In this document: positions 43,297 to 53,145 of the stretch, in pieces
How positions within the stretch are numbered: position 1 is the first letter of the stretch
Layout: each line of letters opens with the position of its first letter
Assembly: GCA_032718475.1 (NCBI GenBank)
Contig: JAUCBJ010006915.1
Coordinates: 112,088-176,087, forward strand
Reading direction: 5' to 3'
Source of the DNA: Nemertoderma westbladi
Lineage: Eukaryota > Xenacoelomorpha > Nemertodermatida > Nemertodermatidae
DNA: 64,000 nt
Position numbers and translations under genes: made by a program
Notes under the pieces: model-generated
Database searches by the model: none
Told to the model about the DNA's origin: nothing
What the model saw: only the letters and a program-made list of their open reading frames with translations

Positions 43297-45429
43297 ATGG
43301 CAACACGAAATCAGACTGGACGCCTCTTCGGCTTTGCTGCGAAACTGCCTGGCCACCAACTACCTACAAATGGCGATATTCTACGTTACTGCGAATTAGT
43401 AAAAATGCAACATCGGGCGGAGCCAAATGGTAGCCATGAAGAACTGTCGAATCGAGAAATGCAAAAAATTGTAGCAAGTGAAGTTATTGCAATATACGAT
43501 TTTGCCACAGTTGCAGTGCTTTCAACTGAGCGTTGTCATCAAAAGATCATCGAGGAGTGGCGCAAAGCACAACGATTGAACTGTGATAAAGCCAAAAAGT
43601 GCTTTCCTACAAAACTGGAATCCGCGAAAATTAATTGGGGCAAGCTCTTTGATGTTGTCGATTACAAGAATTTAAACCCTCTAGAGAAAGATTTCGTGGA
43701 TGATCAAGGAAGCGATAGAAAAATGTTCATAGAAAAATTAGATAAACAAGAGTTCCAGAAACGTAAAAGGTATCTCAAACGAAAGCAGCAGGAGCTTCAG
43801 CGTGAAAGAAAGGAGAAAACGAGAAAGCTAGCCCAAAAAGCTGTCTGCGAATTACCTAGCTCAAGTGAAACTGACTCTTCATCTGATTCATCCGATAGTG
43901 ATCCGAATTTCAGGGAGAGTGTCTCAACAAGCAGTGCCTACAATACCATCCCAATCCCTTGTGTTGCAAGGGAAGCTGATCGAAAGATGGTTTCTGACGA
44001 AACAGTTGCTGCTATTGCCACTGCTACTTTGCAGGATGTATTAGGAGAAGACTTCTCCAGAGACATCGTTATTGACCCACTGAAAGTGAGACGTAGCCGG
44101 GTCAAGAGGCGTACTGGATTGAAACCAACCCATCATGACATAAATAATTTGATATCGCTCTATTTTGATGGGAGAAAGGATGAATCATATGTCTTCGATG
44201 ACTACCACCATAGGAGAAAAATAAAAGAAGACCATTACGTATTGATGACACAACCTGGTGACATTTACATTTCTCATGTCACAACACCAAGTGGTCGTTC
44301 AATTGACATTTTAAAATCTATAATTGACGAGAATATCAACATGGATGGAATTCGAGTAATAGGTTGTGACGGGACAGCAGTGAACACTGGGAATCGTAAT
44401 GGAGTAATTGCTAGAATTGAAGATCATATCCAGCATGAAGTTCAGTGGAATATATGTATGCTGCACATTAACGAGTTACCGTTGCGGCATCTATTTGAAT
44501 TATATGGAAAGACATCTGGTCCAGAAACATTCAGTGGTGAAATTGGTGATATTCTTGGGTCAAACCTTACAACCTTGGAGATCGCATTGTTTGATAAAAT
44601 TGAAACTCCCCATTTGCCAACATTGGATAATTCAAAGGACCTAAGCACAGACCAGATGTATCTTTTGGAAATCTGTCATGCGATCAGTTCTGGGGAGTGC
44701 CCTGAAACACTCTTACACCGAGATCCTGGGAAATGTAGTCATTCACGATGGCTCACAGGAGCAAATCGAATGTGCCGCTACTATGTTAGTCAAACACATC
44801 CAACAGAAGCTGTTAAGACATTGACTCGATTCATTGTAACAGTATATGGGCCTGTATGGTTTGCCACTAAGATGGCTACAGATATCAGTGATGCTCCACC
44901 AGTACTTTTCCTTATGATAAAACTCAGTCGTGAACTTCAACCAGCAGAAGTGCAGTCTGTCATCGACAAATCGATAAAGCAAAATTGCTATGCAGCTCAC
45001 CCCGAAAACTTGCTATATGCCATGTTTCACGACAATAGACCTGCAATTCGCGAGCTAGCTGTTAGGCGAATTCTGAAGGCACGAAAGGTTTCATCTACAG
45101 AAATACGAAAATTCCATCGCCCTGCTAATCAACTTAACCTTAATGCTACAGATTATATTCATATGATCGACTGGATGCACATTGACGTTACTGAACCACC
45201 ATTATTAGCATCTAAGAGTGAGGATCAACTTTGGGATGCTATAAAGTCAGTCCCAGTAAAGTCGTCGTACACACCACAGACTCAAGCTGTTGAAAGAATG
45301 ATTCGTGTAGTAGCTGAGGTCAGCCTCAAAACTGTCGGAAAGGAGAAAAGGGACTCTATGATTCATTCTATCTTAGATGCAAGGAAGCAGCGCCCTATGT
45401 TTGAATCAAAGAAAGATTATGTTGTTTAG
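43297..45429 (+). CDS. hAT-like transposase-type protein B, 710 aa
   Basis: Intact ORF. Residues 1-120 form an N-terminal domain (KLPGHQLPTNGDILRYCEL). Residues 150-180 are a strongly basic coiled-coil-like stretch, and 186-203 a Ser/Asp run. The core has GCDGTAVNTG (357-365, candidate catalytic Asp 358), CMLHINELPLRHLF (387-400, a CxxH motif), TSGPE (406-410), SHSRWLTGANR (481-491) and QAVERMIRVV (663-672) near the C-terminus. The order D, CxxH, SGPE, RW, ER matches protein A, so I infer distant homology and an RNase H-like hAT fold. The family is widespread in invertebrates as uncharacterised proteins. No BED finger or TIRs were found around the pair. Confidence 0.6.
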   Translation: MATRNQTGRLFGFAAKLPGHQLPTNGDILRYCELVKMQHRAEPNGSHEELSNREMQKIVASEVIAIYDFATVAVLSTERCHQKIIEEWRKAQRLNCDKAKKCFPTKLESAKINWGKLFDVVDYKNLNPLEKDFVDDQGSDRKMFIEKLDKQEFQKRKRYLKRKQQELQRERKEKTRKLAQKAVCELPSSSETDSSSDSSDSDPNFRESVSTSSAYNTIPIPCVAREADRKMVSDETVAAIATATLQDVLGEDFSRDIVIDPLKVRRSRVKRRTGLKPTHHDINNLISLYFDGRKDESYVFDDYHHRRKIKEDHYVLMTQPGDIYISHVTTPSGRSIDILKSIIDENINMDGIRVIGCDGTAVNTGNRNGVIARIEDHIQHEVQWNICMLHINELPLRHLFELYGKTSGPETFSGEIGDILGSNLTTLEIALFDKIETPHLPTLDNSKDLSTDQMYLLEICHAISSGECPETLLHRDPGKCSHSRWLTGANRMCRYYVSQTHPTEAVKTLTRFIVTVYGPVWFATKMATDISDAPPVLFLMIKLSRELQPAEVQSVIDKSIKQNCYAAHPENLLYAMFHDNRPAIRELAVRRILKARKVSSTEIRKFHRPANQLNLNATDYIHMIDWMHIDVTEPPLLASKSEDQLWDAIKSVPVKSSYTPQTQAVERMIRVVAEVSLKTVGKEKRDSMIHSILDARKQRPMFESKKDYVV

Positions 45430-46560
45430 TTTAACATACAGGTTTGGTTTGAACTCATTAAATTTCAATTGTGTTCAGTTTTCACTGTAGCCTACCGGTT
45501 GAATATAATTTACCGTGCAGTAGAAAATTGTATTTTTCCATAACACCTGGGGTAAGTGGTTAGGGTCACACTATCACATTGAAATTTTGACACTTTATTT
45601 AGTATGGCAAGCCTCAACTAAATACCACTTTATGGAACAATCCCACTATTTTGTGTAAAAATCGACTCTCCCTACTGTACAATGTTATCCACAGCACATA
45701 TGTGCACAAAATTGTGCTTGGATTAAACTTTCGAATATCAGCTTTGATTTTGCGAAGCTTATGGCGGGACTTAGTCACTTTTGAGAAAACGCCAGCTTGT
45801 CCAATTAAGGTAAAGTACGGATTCGTACGAAATGGTTTTTTTTATTTTATGATTTCAATTCTAAAATTTAGCGAATTGTGCGCAGGTACGGTGTTGAGTT
45901 GATGTTTAGGATAAAGCTGTAATATTAAGCTTAAATAAAAATATAAATATAAGACGAATTGCTGCATTGCTATTTTTTTAACAGTGTGGTTTGTGTGGTA
46001 AAGTATGGGACATTGCTAAGTAAAGTACGGGACCTGTACGAATTTTATGGTCAAAATGGTCTCTTACACTTAATCTAACAGTAATTTCTAGATAATTAGT
46101 GATAATAAAGTGCAACTAAGTATTTCCAACCAAGATATGGATGCAAAATGTGGGGCGACCAACAAATTGACCCGAAGTCTTAGCATATGGGTGCCATTGA
46201 GGAGTTGTATGTCATCTGTCTAATTTTTGATTGCTAATACTGTATAAACTCGGTCATTTTTAGATGAAATTAAATCAAACCTGGTACGTATGAAGTCTGT
46301 CAAAAGTTTGGAAAGAATCTGAAGTTTAAGGAATCAAAGGTCACATATCAGACAGTCTGTCTGTTGGTACCGATAGTTTCAAAATTTTGATAAAAACCGA
46401 AATAAGTCTGCCAATCATTGATGAAATATTACTAAACTTGGTACACATGCAGTCTGTAAAAAGTTTAGAAATTCTTTCCATTTTTCTGAAAATGTACCGG
46501 TATCAATTACTGTACTTACCGATCTTCTTATCTGCTAAAAAAACTAAATTTTTTGAAATT
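45430..46560. other. Gene-free DNA with TAAAGTACGGGAC words
   Basis: AT-rich. At 45810-45833 and 46000-46045 the sequence has TAAAGTAYGGGAC followed by TTCGTAC or TGTACGAATTTT, close to a coding segment of protein A (42786-42820, same plus-strand orientation). Short plus ORFs are unsupported. Confidence 0.5.
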
Positions 46561-46562
46561 TG

Positions 46563-47290
46563 TTGTAAAGTATGGGACTTTACATGCATAAACTCAAAGA
46601 TTATTTAACTGAGGAATGATTCTTAGTTCAAATACATACTTATATGCTTCCCACTACTATCACCCTAAAGCATTAATAACACTCCTGCCCTCAAGGTTTC
46701 ATATATTACATTAATACAGTGCACTAATGTAATCGCCATTATAATGGTAAAGTATGTGACAATTTTCAATTGGCCGTTATGATGTTTCTGAGGGAGTAGA
46801 TTATGAAACTACAGGTAATTGTTTCTTAAGATGACGCAACACAAACGTGCTTTGCATTCCACTGGGTGATTGGGCTTAGTTAGACAACTTCTCTGTGTAT
46901 AAATTAAAAATTTCACTATTTTTTGGTAAAGTATGGGACTTTACATGCATAAACCCAAGGATTTCTTGACTGAGGAATGATTCTCAGTTCAAATATAGAC
47001 TCCTATTCTTACGGCCGACTATGACCTTAGAATATTATAACACTCATGGCTTCACATATTACATTAATACAGTGCACTAATATAATCGCCATTTTGATGG
47101 TAAAGTATGGGACAATTTTCAATTGGCCGCCATGATATTTCTGAGGGAGTGAAGATGAAACTAATTGTTTTATACGATGACGCAACACAAACGTGCTTTG
47201 CATTCCACTGGGTGATTAGGCTGAGTTACATCTCTGTGAATAAACTAAAAATTTCACTATTTTAGGTAAAGTATGGGACATCACAAGATT
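46563..47290. repeat. About 360-bp tandem duplication with GTAAAGTATGGGACTTTAC hairpins
   Basis: 46563-46923 and 46924-47262 are diverged tandem copies, and a third begins at 47263. Each unit has two TAAAGTATGGGAC-type words; those at 46566 and 46927 form a 7-bp stem (GTAAAGT/ACTTTAC). Confidence 0.7.
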
Positions 47291-47600
47291 AACTTTATCG
47301 ATTTCATTACAGAGGAATGAAACACTGGTGAAATTAAATAAAACCAAAAAAATTCGAAAAGGGGTTTGTTTTTGATTTGGTACATGCTCAGAAATGTTAA
47401 TTTATTGGTCATAGGAAGTGCCTACAGGAAACGAAACTTTTGCACACTTTTATTCACATTTTGTGCAGAGCAGGTGCATAATTTGTAATTCGACTATTTT
47501 TGATAAACCACCTGTGTTGATACAATTTTTAGCACTGAATTCATGAAGTAGGATAAATTTTGACCTAAAATAAGTATAAATTCAAAGCTACATCTCAATT

Positions 47601-47819
47601 TTAGAAATTAGTGGGGAGGTTGACCTTTTCATGGAATGAGCCTAATATAGTTGCACCAAATACCTTATATATAAACTGATTAGGTTTGAGTACAATTTTA
47701 CCATTCAATTGATTTTTTAATTCTTTCAAATTAAGTCCATAAATAATCTGCTTACAACTTATATTTTTATTTACTATTTGATAATTCATCATCAACACCA
47801 TCGTCTTTTGGTTCTTCAT
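47601..47819 (-). CDS. Small ORF (72 aa) overlapping the polymerase 3' end
   Basis: Starts within the last 18 codons of the polymerase ORF in another frame and continues 166 bases past its stop. Lysine/asparagine-rich with a hydrophobic stretch (FIYKVFGATILG). No family recognised. Overlap and same strand would fit a compact viral gene, but it may be chance in AT-rich DNA. Confidence 0.25.
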   Translation of the reverse strand: MKNQKTMVLMMNYQIVNKNISCKQIIYGLNLKELKNQLNGKIVLKPNQFIYKVFGATILGSFHEKVNLPTNF

Positions 47820-50800
47820 AAATTGGTATATTTGATATTTTTATAGGTTTTTTGAGGTTTGTTTTATAGTGCCCCCAAGGAAGCGATTGATTTTTATTAA
47901 GCCAATAAAGTTTATCATCAAAGCTGCTGAGCGCAAATTTATTTTGCTTTAAGGTATAAATACGATGTAATTTAGATTGAAATCTGTGTATGTTTTTTTT
48001 TATTTCTTCATTTGAGTTATATGCTTTTAAATATTCTTCATGTGTAATATTCGTTTCCACAACAGCTCTTGTAATACCTTTTGCTCTACGAATATTTTTA
48101 TTATTCCATTCCAAAATTGAATATAATTTTGGTCTTAAAAATACTGCTTGTTTAATTTCACGTGAGGCTAGTTCGTCTTTACAGTAATAGAGCCTAGATT
48201 TATTTTTATCACTGTAGAGCGGGTGATCCTTGGGGTAATTGGATGTATCTAAAATATTATTTTTAATTAAGGCTTTTAAGAAATTATTCTGTGATGTGTT
48301 ATAGTAACAGCCTATCAAAGAGTCGGTGTCTGACGCAGCAATTTCAATACGACAGTTTAATTCTTTCTTAATAGGTAGCAATTTATCGTAATACAGCTGA
48401 TACATATCCAATTTAGCCAAGTCCAACACAGCGCTACCAATAAATATAGGCTTATCGAGAGTTACAGAGTCTTTCACTAATAAATGTCCCGATAGTGTAT
48501 TATTGTATATTATAAATTGTTCATGATTAATACGATTTACCAATTGATCGCATTTATCGTTGCTATTTGCGATACGAAAGTTACACCGATCTCTTATTTT
48601 TTCTATTGATTTGCCAAACAGTGAATTATTGAGCAATTTCGCAACAGCTGTTTCAATATAACTTTTTGCCAGTCGCCTTTGATTAATATTAAAATCGATG
48701 TAATTTTTAAATACAAATTCTTGTTGAAAAGAATATAATTTATGTAGTTTAGTAACAATTAATCCATGTTTTATATAAAATTTTAACAGTTTCAAATGTA
48801 AATGATAAAACTCTTTATCAAATTGTGTCAGCATGAGTTTTGGTATAGGCATTCTATATTTACGGGAGGTACCTCTTTGTATCGACAAGTTATTAAATTG
48901 TTCCCGCATATAAGGTGAAAGCATTGATTCATTTATACTTAAATGCTCAGGGGCTAACGGTAATTGTAATGTTTGATCGTGAATAGCCTTGGGATAATTT
49001 AAATCACATATTAAAAAATATCCAGTAGATCCCTCAATGTCTAAATCTCCCAAGTACTCGATTAGTTTTTCTGGTATTGCATTCTCTAAATGTTTAATAC
49101 TTACTTCTTTGAATTGTGAGGTGGGTAGTTTTTTACTTAAATTCCCAGAATATAAAGAGTTGAAATCAATATTAAAAATATGGCATTCTTCCTTAGTAGA
49201 ATCATATGTACTTGTACCTGGTATATTTGATTCTATATAATGCTTTCGACAAAATGAAACACCACCCCTAATTGATTTTTCAAAATCTCTATATGTCTGA
49301 TAATCCTTTATTAATTCTATTTTACATTTATTATATTTTAGCGCGCAATCATATGTAAATGATACGATACTACAGTAAAAAACCACTTCTAAATCGTAAT
49401 TTTGTTTACAAACATTCCTAAAATTCTCAAATATATCAGCAAGCAAACAAACATCGAGTTTTAAATAGGCTAAAAGATAATCTTTGAGATTCACGCAGTC
49501 GAATTCAACCCATGATATTCCAGCAAACCTATAATCTTCAATTGTGCATGTTTTTTGACTTAAGTTACTAAAAAAATTATTTATAGACGGCAAACCAGTA
49601 TCATTAAATTTATTAATATCTGTCAAGTACTCGTATGGAAATACTCCTTTCCGTTTAATTGTTGAGTTATTCAAGTTTGGATAAAAATATTTCATTTCTT
49701 GTAGAGTAATAGGTAAAATTGAGCTTATATCATGACTGGCTACATCCTTTGTTGAACACTCAACTAAATTACTTAAAGAAAAGCTTAAAAATTGATATGT
49801 GTCTAAGAAACGTAACTCAATTTTCTTAGACGTGTTTTTAATTGGGATAAAGGCACTCAGTGAAATATATCGTTCTGTATTTCTCGGTATAACCTTTATA
49901 TCCCAATCAGTGTATTTCTTATCTCTAAATCCGCTTTGTAATATACAATGTATATCATAATTGTTGGAATTGTGGCCGCAAAGTACATACAGGTATCGTT
50001 TCACTGATAAACTTCGGTTACAACTATTACAGGCTGCCGCAATATATTTACCTGTAATATGTGAATGATGTCTGTTTTTCCCTACTTTATTATTTAAAGT
50101 AACATTACAATAAAAACAAAATTTTGCTTGTTCAAAATTTACAAAATCAATATTAGTAAATAACATAGTTTTATGAGTGTATATGTCTGACCAACAACAT
50201 AATTCAGTTATATCAGTATATAATGAATCTAAGAAATCTTGAATACAATTATTATTATTTGTCTTTACAAATGTTTTCAAATGACATTTTGGAGGGTTAA
50301 TTAATTCAGTATTGGGAACAATTAAATAACTCACAGCACACGGTATATGCTCCTGTATAATTTGATTATTAACTGACGGTTGTAAGATACATTCTATATC
50401 AAAGTAGGTGACAAACAATGGGGATAAGGTTCTATCTAAATTTGTAAAACTAATGTGTGTTCTTTTTTTAGGTAGTGTCTCTCGCTGACTTCTTCCTTGG
50501 TAGCAAGCGAGACGGTGTTGATGAAGAACTTCCGCACGAAAAAAATGAGCCAAACATCTTTCGCAATATTTCCTATTTTGGATATGAAGAGCTCTCATAT
50601 TCAGCAATCGATTCAAGTTAGTTATGGAAACATAATGATTCTGTTTAGGTACATTGTTATTTTTTACTACAAGTAATATATTTAATAACTGTTTATCTGG
50701 TGTAATTTTACTAAACGGAGCTTGTCTTAATATAGATACGGGGGTGCGTTTGTTGTCGTTATTCCAACATAGTAAATTAATTATATATTTTGAATTTTGT

Positions 50801-51822
50801 TTTTCAAAAAGTTTAATAGCTAGCTTCCACTCTGTTGGATAATCTTTGTTCCCATTGTCAAAAATGAAATGACTCATATAATTTTTGTACTGCGAAGTAC
50901 GATCTTTGTGATCTTTCACTTTGCTACTAAATTTTGCGGATATAATTGCCCATTTAAAACAGTTATTATCAGCTGATTGTATATTTATAACACATCGTTT
51001 AACTGATAAAGCCTTAGGTAATTCCATATATCCATGCCCCTTATATAGTAACGAGCTACACTTAGATTCAGCTAATTTAATTTCAACCCTTAATAAAGAT
51101 TTAATACGCCACCCCGAACCACGTGTGTTAAAGATGGCTATTTTTTGTAATATATTTTCCAAAACATACTCATACCATGCGTCAAAACTTTGCGGTGAAT
51201 CTACAGTATTAATAGCACCACCGGAAGAATTAAAATAAAAGGTTTCCAATTGTTCACCTTGTGAAAAATGTGATCTGTACATTAATACATTTAGACCTAA
51301 CCACAGTCTAAGAACATTCATATCTTTCAATCTGTCTAATATTAACTGAAGAATATTACCTCGAATTTGCGTTAATGCTGTTTCTACATCGGGATAATCT
51401 CTAGAAGTTGGGAGGTCGTGGACATAAATTTCAAGACGATTATCGTGAGCTTCTTGTTCCCACGTAAAAATTGTTGCGCATGTACCAAGAGCCACCCTTA
51501 AGTTTTTTCTGGATATTATATTTTTATGTTGCGGACATTTACGCTTTCTTGTGTAGTAACATTTCAAGTGACAGTCGTGTCGTAGATAATCGTCATATGT
51601 ATACTCTTTATTACAGGTAGAACAAGTCAATTGATAGGCACGGAACTGCATTTCTTTACAACCAGTAGTCGTTTCATGTCGTTTACAAATTTCGCTCCAT
51701 GAAGTCACGACATGACACTTTAAACAAGAATAACTTTCAAAATGTGACCGTAGATGGCGTAAGTAATTATGTCTAGTTACATTCATATGACAGAATGAAC
51801 AACATATTGTTATTTTATCCAT
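47767..51822 (-). CDS. Protein-primed family-B DNA polymerase, Maverick/adintovirus-like, 1351 aa
   Basis: Replicative polymerase of a virus-like element. The N-terminus has a C2H2 finger (C8/C11-H23/H27) and further Cys/His clusters to about residue 96. A middle region has DNNCFKW (285-290) and NHY (395-397), resembling the Cys and His boxes of the OTU-like protease domain reported in adintovirus polymerases. A CxxC...HxxxxxC finger follows (420-440). Exonuclease motifs: FDIE 474-477, HNSNNYDIH 616-624, YLKLD 786-790. Polymerase motifs: DFNSLY 886-891, KLLNNSLFG 1062-1070, DTDS 1165-1168, PKLY 1231-1234. All catalytic residues are present and the ORF has no stops. The start is the first in-frame ATG, preceded by AAC. 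No capsid, ATPase, protease or integrase gene of such elements was recognised nearby. Confidence 0.85.
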   Translation of the reverse strand: MDKITICCSFCHMNVTRHNYLRHLRSHFESYSCLKCHVVTSWSEICKRHETTTGCKEMQFRAYQLTCSTCNKEYTYDDYLRHDCHLKCYYTRKRKCPQHKNIISRKNLRVALGTCATIFTWEQEAHDNRLEIYVHDLPTSRDYPDVETALTQIRGNILQLILDRLKDMNVLRLWLGLNVLMYRSHFSQGEQLETFYFNSSGGAINTVDSPQSFDAWYEYVLENILQKIAIFNTRGSGWRIKSLLRVEIKLAESKCSSLLYKGHGYMELPKALSVKRCVINIQSADNNCFKWAIISAKFSSKVKDHKDRTSQYKNYMSHFIFDNGNKDYPTEWKLAIKLFEKQNSKYIINLLCWNNDNKRTPVSILRQAPFSKITPDKQLLNILLVVKNNNVPKQNHYVSITNLNRLLNMRALHIQNRKYCERCLAHFFRAEVLHQHRLACYQGRSQRETLPKKRTHISFTNLDRTLSPLFVTYFDIECILQPSVNNQIIQEHIPCAVSYLIVPNTELINPPKCHLKTFVKTNNNNCIQDFLDSLYTDITELCCWSDIYTHKTMLFTNIDFVNFEQAKFCFYCNVTLNNKVGKNRHHSHITGKYIAAACNSCNRSLSVKRYLYVLCGHNSNNYDIHCILQSGFRDKKYTDWDIKVIPRNTERYISLSAFIPIKNTSKKIELRFLDTYQFLSFSLSNLVECSTKDVASHDISSILPITLQEMKYFYPNLNNSTIKRKGVFPYEYLTDINKFNDTGLPSINNFFSNLSQKTCTIEDYRFAGISWVEFDCVNLKDYLLAYLKLDVCLLADIFENFRNVCKQNYDLEVVFYCSIVSFTYDCALKYNKCKIELIKDYQTYRDFEKSIRGGVSFCRKHYIESNIPGTSTYDSTKEECHIFNIDFNSLYSGNLSKKLPTSQFKEVSIKHLENAIPEKLIEYLGDLDIEGSTGYFLICDLNYPKAIHDQTLQLPLAPEHLSINESMLSPYMREQFNNLSIQRGTSRKYRMPIPKLMLTQFDKEFYHLHLKLLKFYIKHGLIVTKLHKLYSFQQEFVFKNYIDFNINQRRLAKSYIETAVAKLLNNSLFGKSIEKIRDRCNFRIANSNDKCDQLVNRINHEQFIIYNNTLSGHLLVKDSVTLDKPIFIGSAVLDLAKLDMYQLYYDKLLPIKKELNCRIEIAASDTDSLIGCYYNTSQNNFLKALIKNNILDTSNYPKDHPLYSDKNKSRLYYCKDELASREIKQAVFLRPKLYSILEWNNKNIRRAKGITRAVVETNITHEEYLKAYNSNEEIKKNIHRFQSKLHRIYTLKQNKFALSSFDDKLYWLNKNQSLPWGHYKTNLKKPIKISNIPIYEEPKDDGVDDELSNSK

Positions 51823-52011
51823 GTTGAAGTTTGTTTAGATAAATAATAATAATAATAATAATAAAATATCTCCAAAGATTAAAATAAAATGAAATGAAAT
51901 GTTATTGACTACATCTAAACATTTATATGCTAGCGAGGGAAATAATTTTAAACCAATCACCAATCGCTTATGACTATTGGAAACCGCAAAGAGTTTAACT
52001 TATGATTAGGC
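51823..52011 (-). promoter_or_regulatory. Intergenic region with (ATT)n tract before the polymerase ORF
   Basis: On the minus strand the polymerase ATG is preceded at 20-43 bases by (ATT)n (plus strand (AAT)n, 51842-51865). A similar tract touches the start of the 354-aa ORF (53077-53096). A shared promoter or leader element is inferred. Confidence 0.35.
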
Positions 52012-53076
52012 TTACATGTTAGGATAATAATCTGGTTTCCATGGAGAATTAGTAACAGGCTCTACTAGAACTGGGTTACTGACGATTTTCTGTTTCTTTG
52101 CAGGTGATGCGTTGGTAAATTTACTCGATGATCTTGGCTTCCGAGGTAATATTTCAGGAAAGACCTGTTGCGGTTGAGAGCAACTCTCTTCAACATCTGG
52201 ATTAGGTGATGGGATCTCTACGAACGCTTTAGGTTTATCCAAAAGGACAAAGCCGTCAACGTGGGCTTCAGTAAGAGAAACGCCATCCAGCGATTCTTTG
52301 AGAAAACTAATATGAGCTTTATCATTCATGTAATGCAACTCGATAGAATTTCCGCCGGCACCTACTTCAGTAGAATTATCGGTGTTGGTGATAATAATTT
52401 TTTTATTATTGGTTTTAATCATTTTGAGACGGTCTGATAATTGAATGATATTTTTATCAAAAAGATGCTTGTCTGTTTCAGCGACTTGGTTGTCCCACTC
52501 TCGCAGCAAAACAGTTAGTTCCTGTTTTGACAAATTGAAACCTGTATAATAGTTAAAACCAACACTATCAGTGTATCTGAGGCTGATTTTCCATAAGCCA
52601 ACATAGTTGGTTCCTTTAAAAGCTGTTACAAATCCAATAAAGTCTGGATTTGATAATTCAATGTAGAATTGATCGCTAATAATCTCTAGCGGTGGAGAGA
52701 GAAATTGCAATAATTTCCCTCTGTATTGAATTAGAACTTCAGTAAAAGCTTTGTTGAGAACTTTACATTTGCCTTGTTTCTGAACGTAAACATCACCCGA
52801 TGTGGGGTTGATGGAAATATTCAAATTTCCCCGCGCAAAACGAGGAGTTGGATATATCCTACCTGGTATAATTGCTGGTCTGGATTGATGTTGGTTGTTG
52901 TTGGTTGTTTCTAGAATGTCTAACAAATAGCGGGTATCTTGATGGGAAAAACAAATCGATTCGTTGTCATCCTGAGATTCCACAATAAAATACTTGCTGT
53001 GAACGACGGTACAAGTATATTTATTGTAAGTAAATTTCCAGCTATTTGTTGCTCCGGTTTTTTGCGTTAAGGCCAT
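52012..53076 (-). CDS. Unknown 354-aa protein upstream of the polymerase
   Basis: Intact ORF on the polymerase strand, 189 bp upstream of it, so probably part of the same element. No family recognised. Residues 1-230 look like a mixed beta-rich globular domain (GYxG-type turns, YVGLWKISLRYTDSVGFNYY). Residues about 265-354 are Pro/Ser/Lys-rich with an NLS-like SPAKKQKIV near the C-terminus, suggesting a nuclear or DNA-associated role. No signal peptide or membrane segment. The ATG is immediately preceded by (TTA)n. It might be a replication accessory or structural protein of a virus-like element; this is inference from context. Confidence 0.6.
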   Translation of the reverse strand: MALTQKTGATNSWKFTYNKYTCTVVHSKYFIVESQDDNESICFSHQDTRYLLDILETTNNNQHQSRPAIIPGRIYPTPRFARGNLNISINPTSGDVYVQKQGKCKVLNKAFTEVLIQYRGKLLQFLSPPLEIISDQFYIELSNPDFIGFVTAFKGTNYVGLWKISLRYTDSVGFNYYTGFNLSKQELTVLLREWDNQVAETDKHLFDKNIIQLSDRLKMIKTNNKKIIITNTDNSTEVGAGGNSIELHYMNDKAHISFLKESLDGVSLTEAHVDGFVLLDKPKAFVEIPSPNPDVEESCSQPQQVFPEILPRKPRSSSKFTNASPAKKQKIVSNPVLVEPVTNSPWKPDYYPNM

Positions 53077-53145
53077 AATAATAATAATAATAAATACGAA
53101 AAATATTACAAGTGATAAATTTTAAACCGTATCGCTGTAATAAAT
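53077..53145 (-). promoter_or_regulatory. (TTA)n leader upstream of the 354-aa ORF
   Basis: Plus-strand (AAT)n at 53077-53096 directly abuts the start codon, so the minus-strand leader reads TTATTATTATTATTATG. No other motif was identified. Confidence 0.3.
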
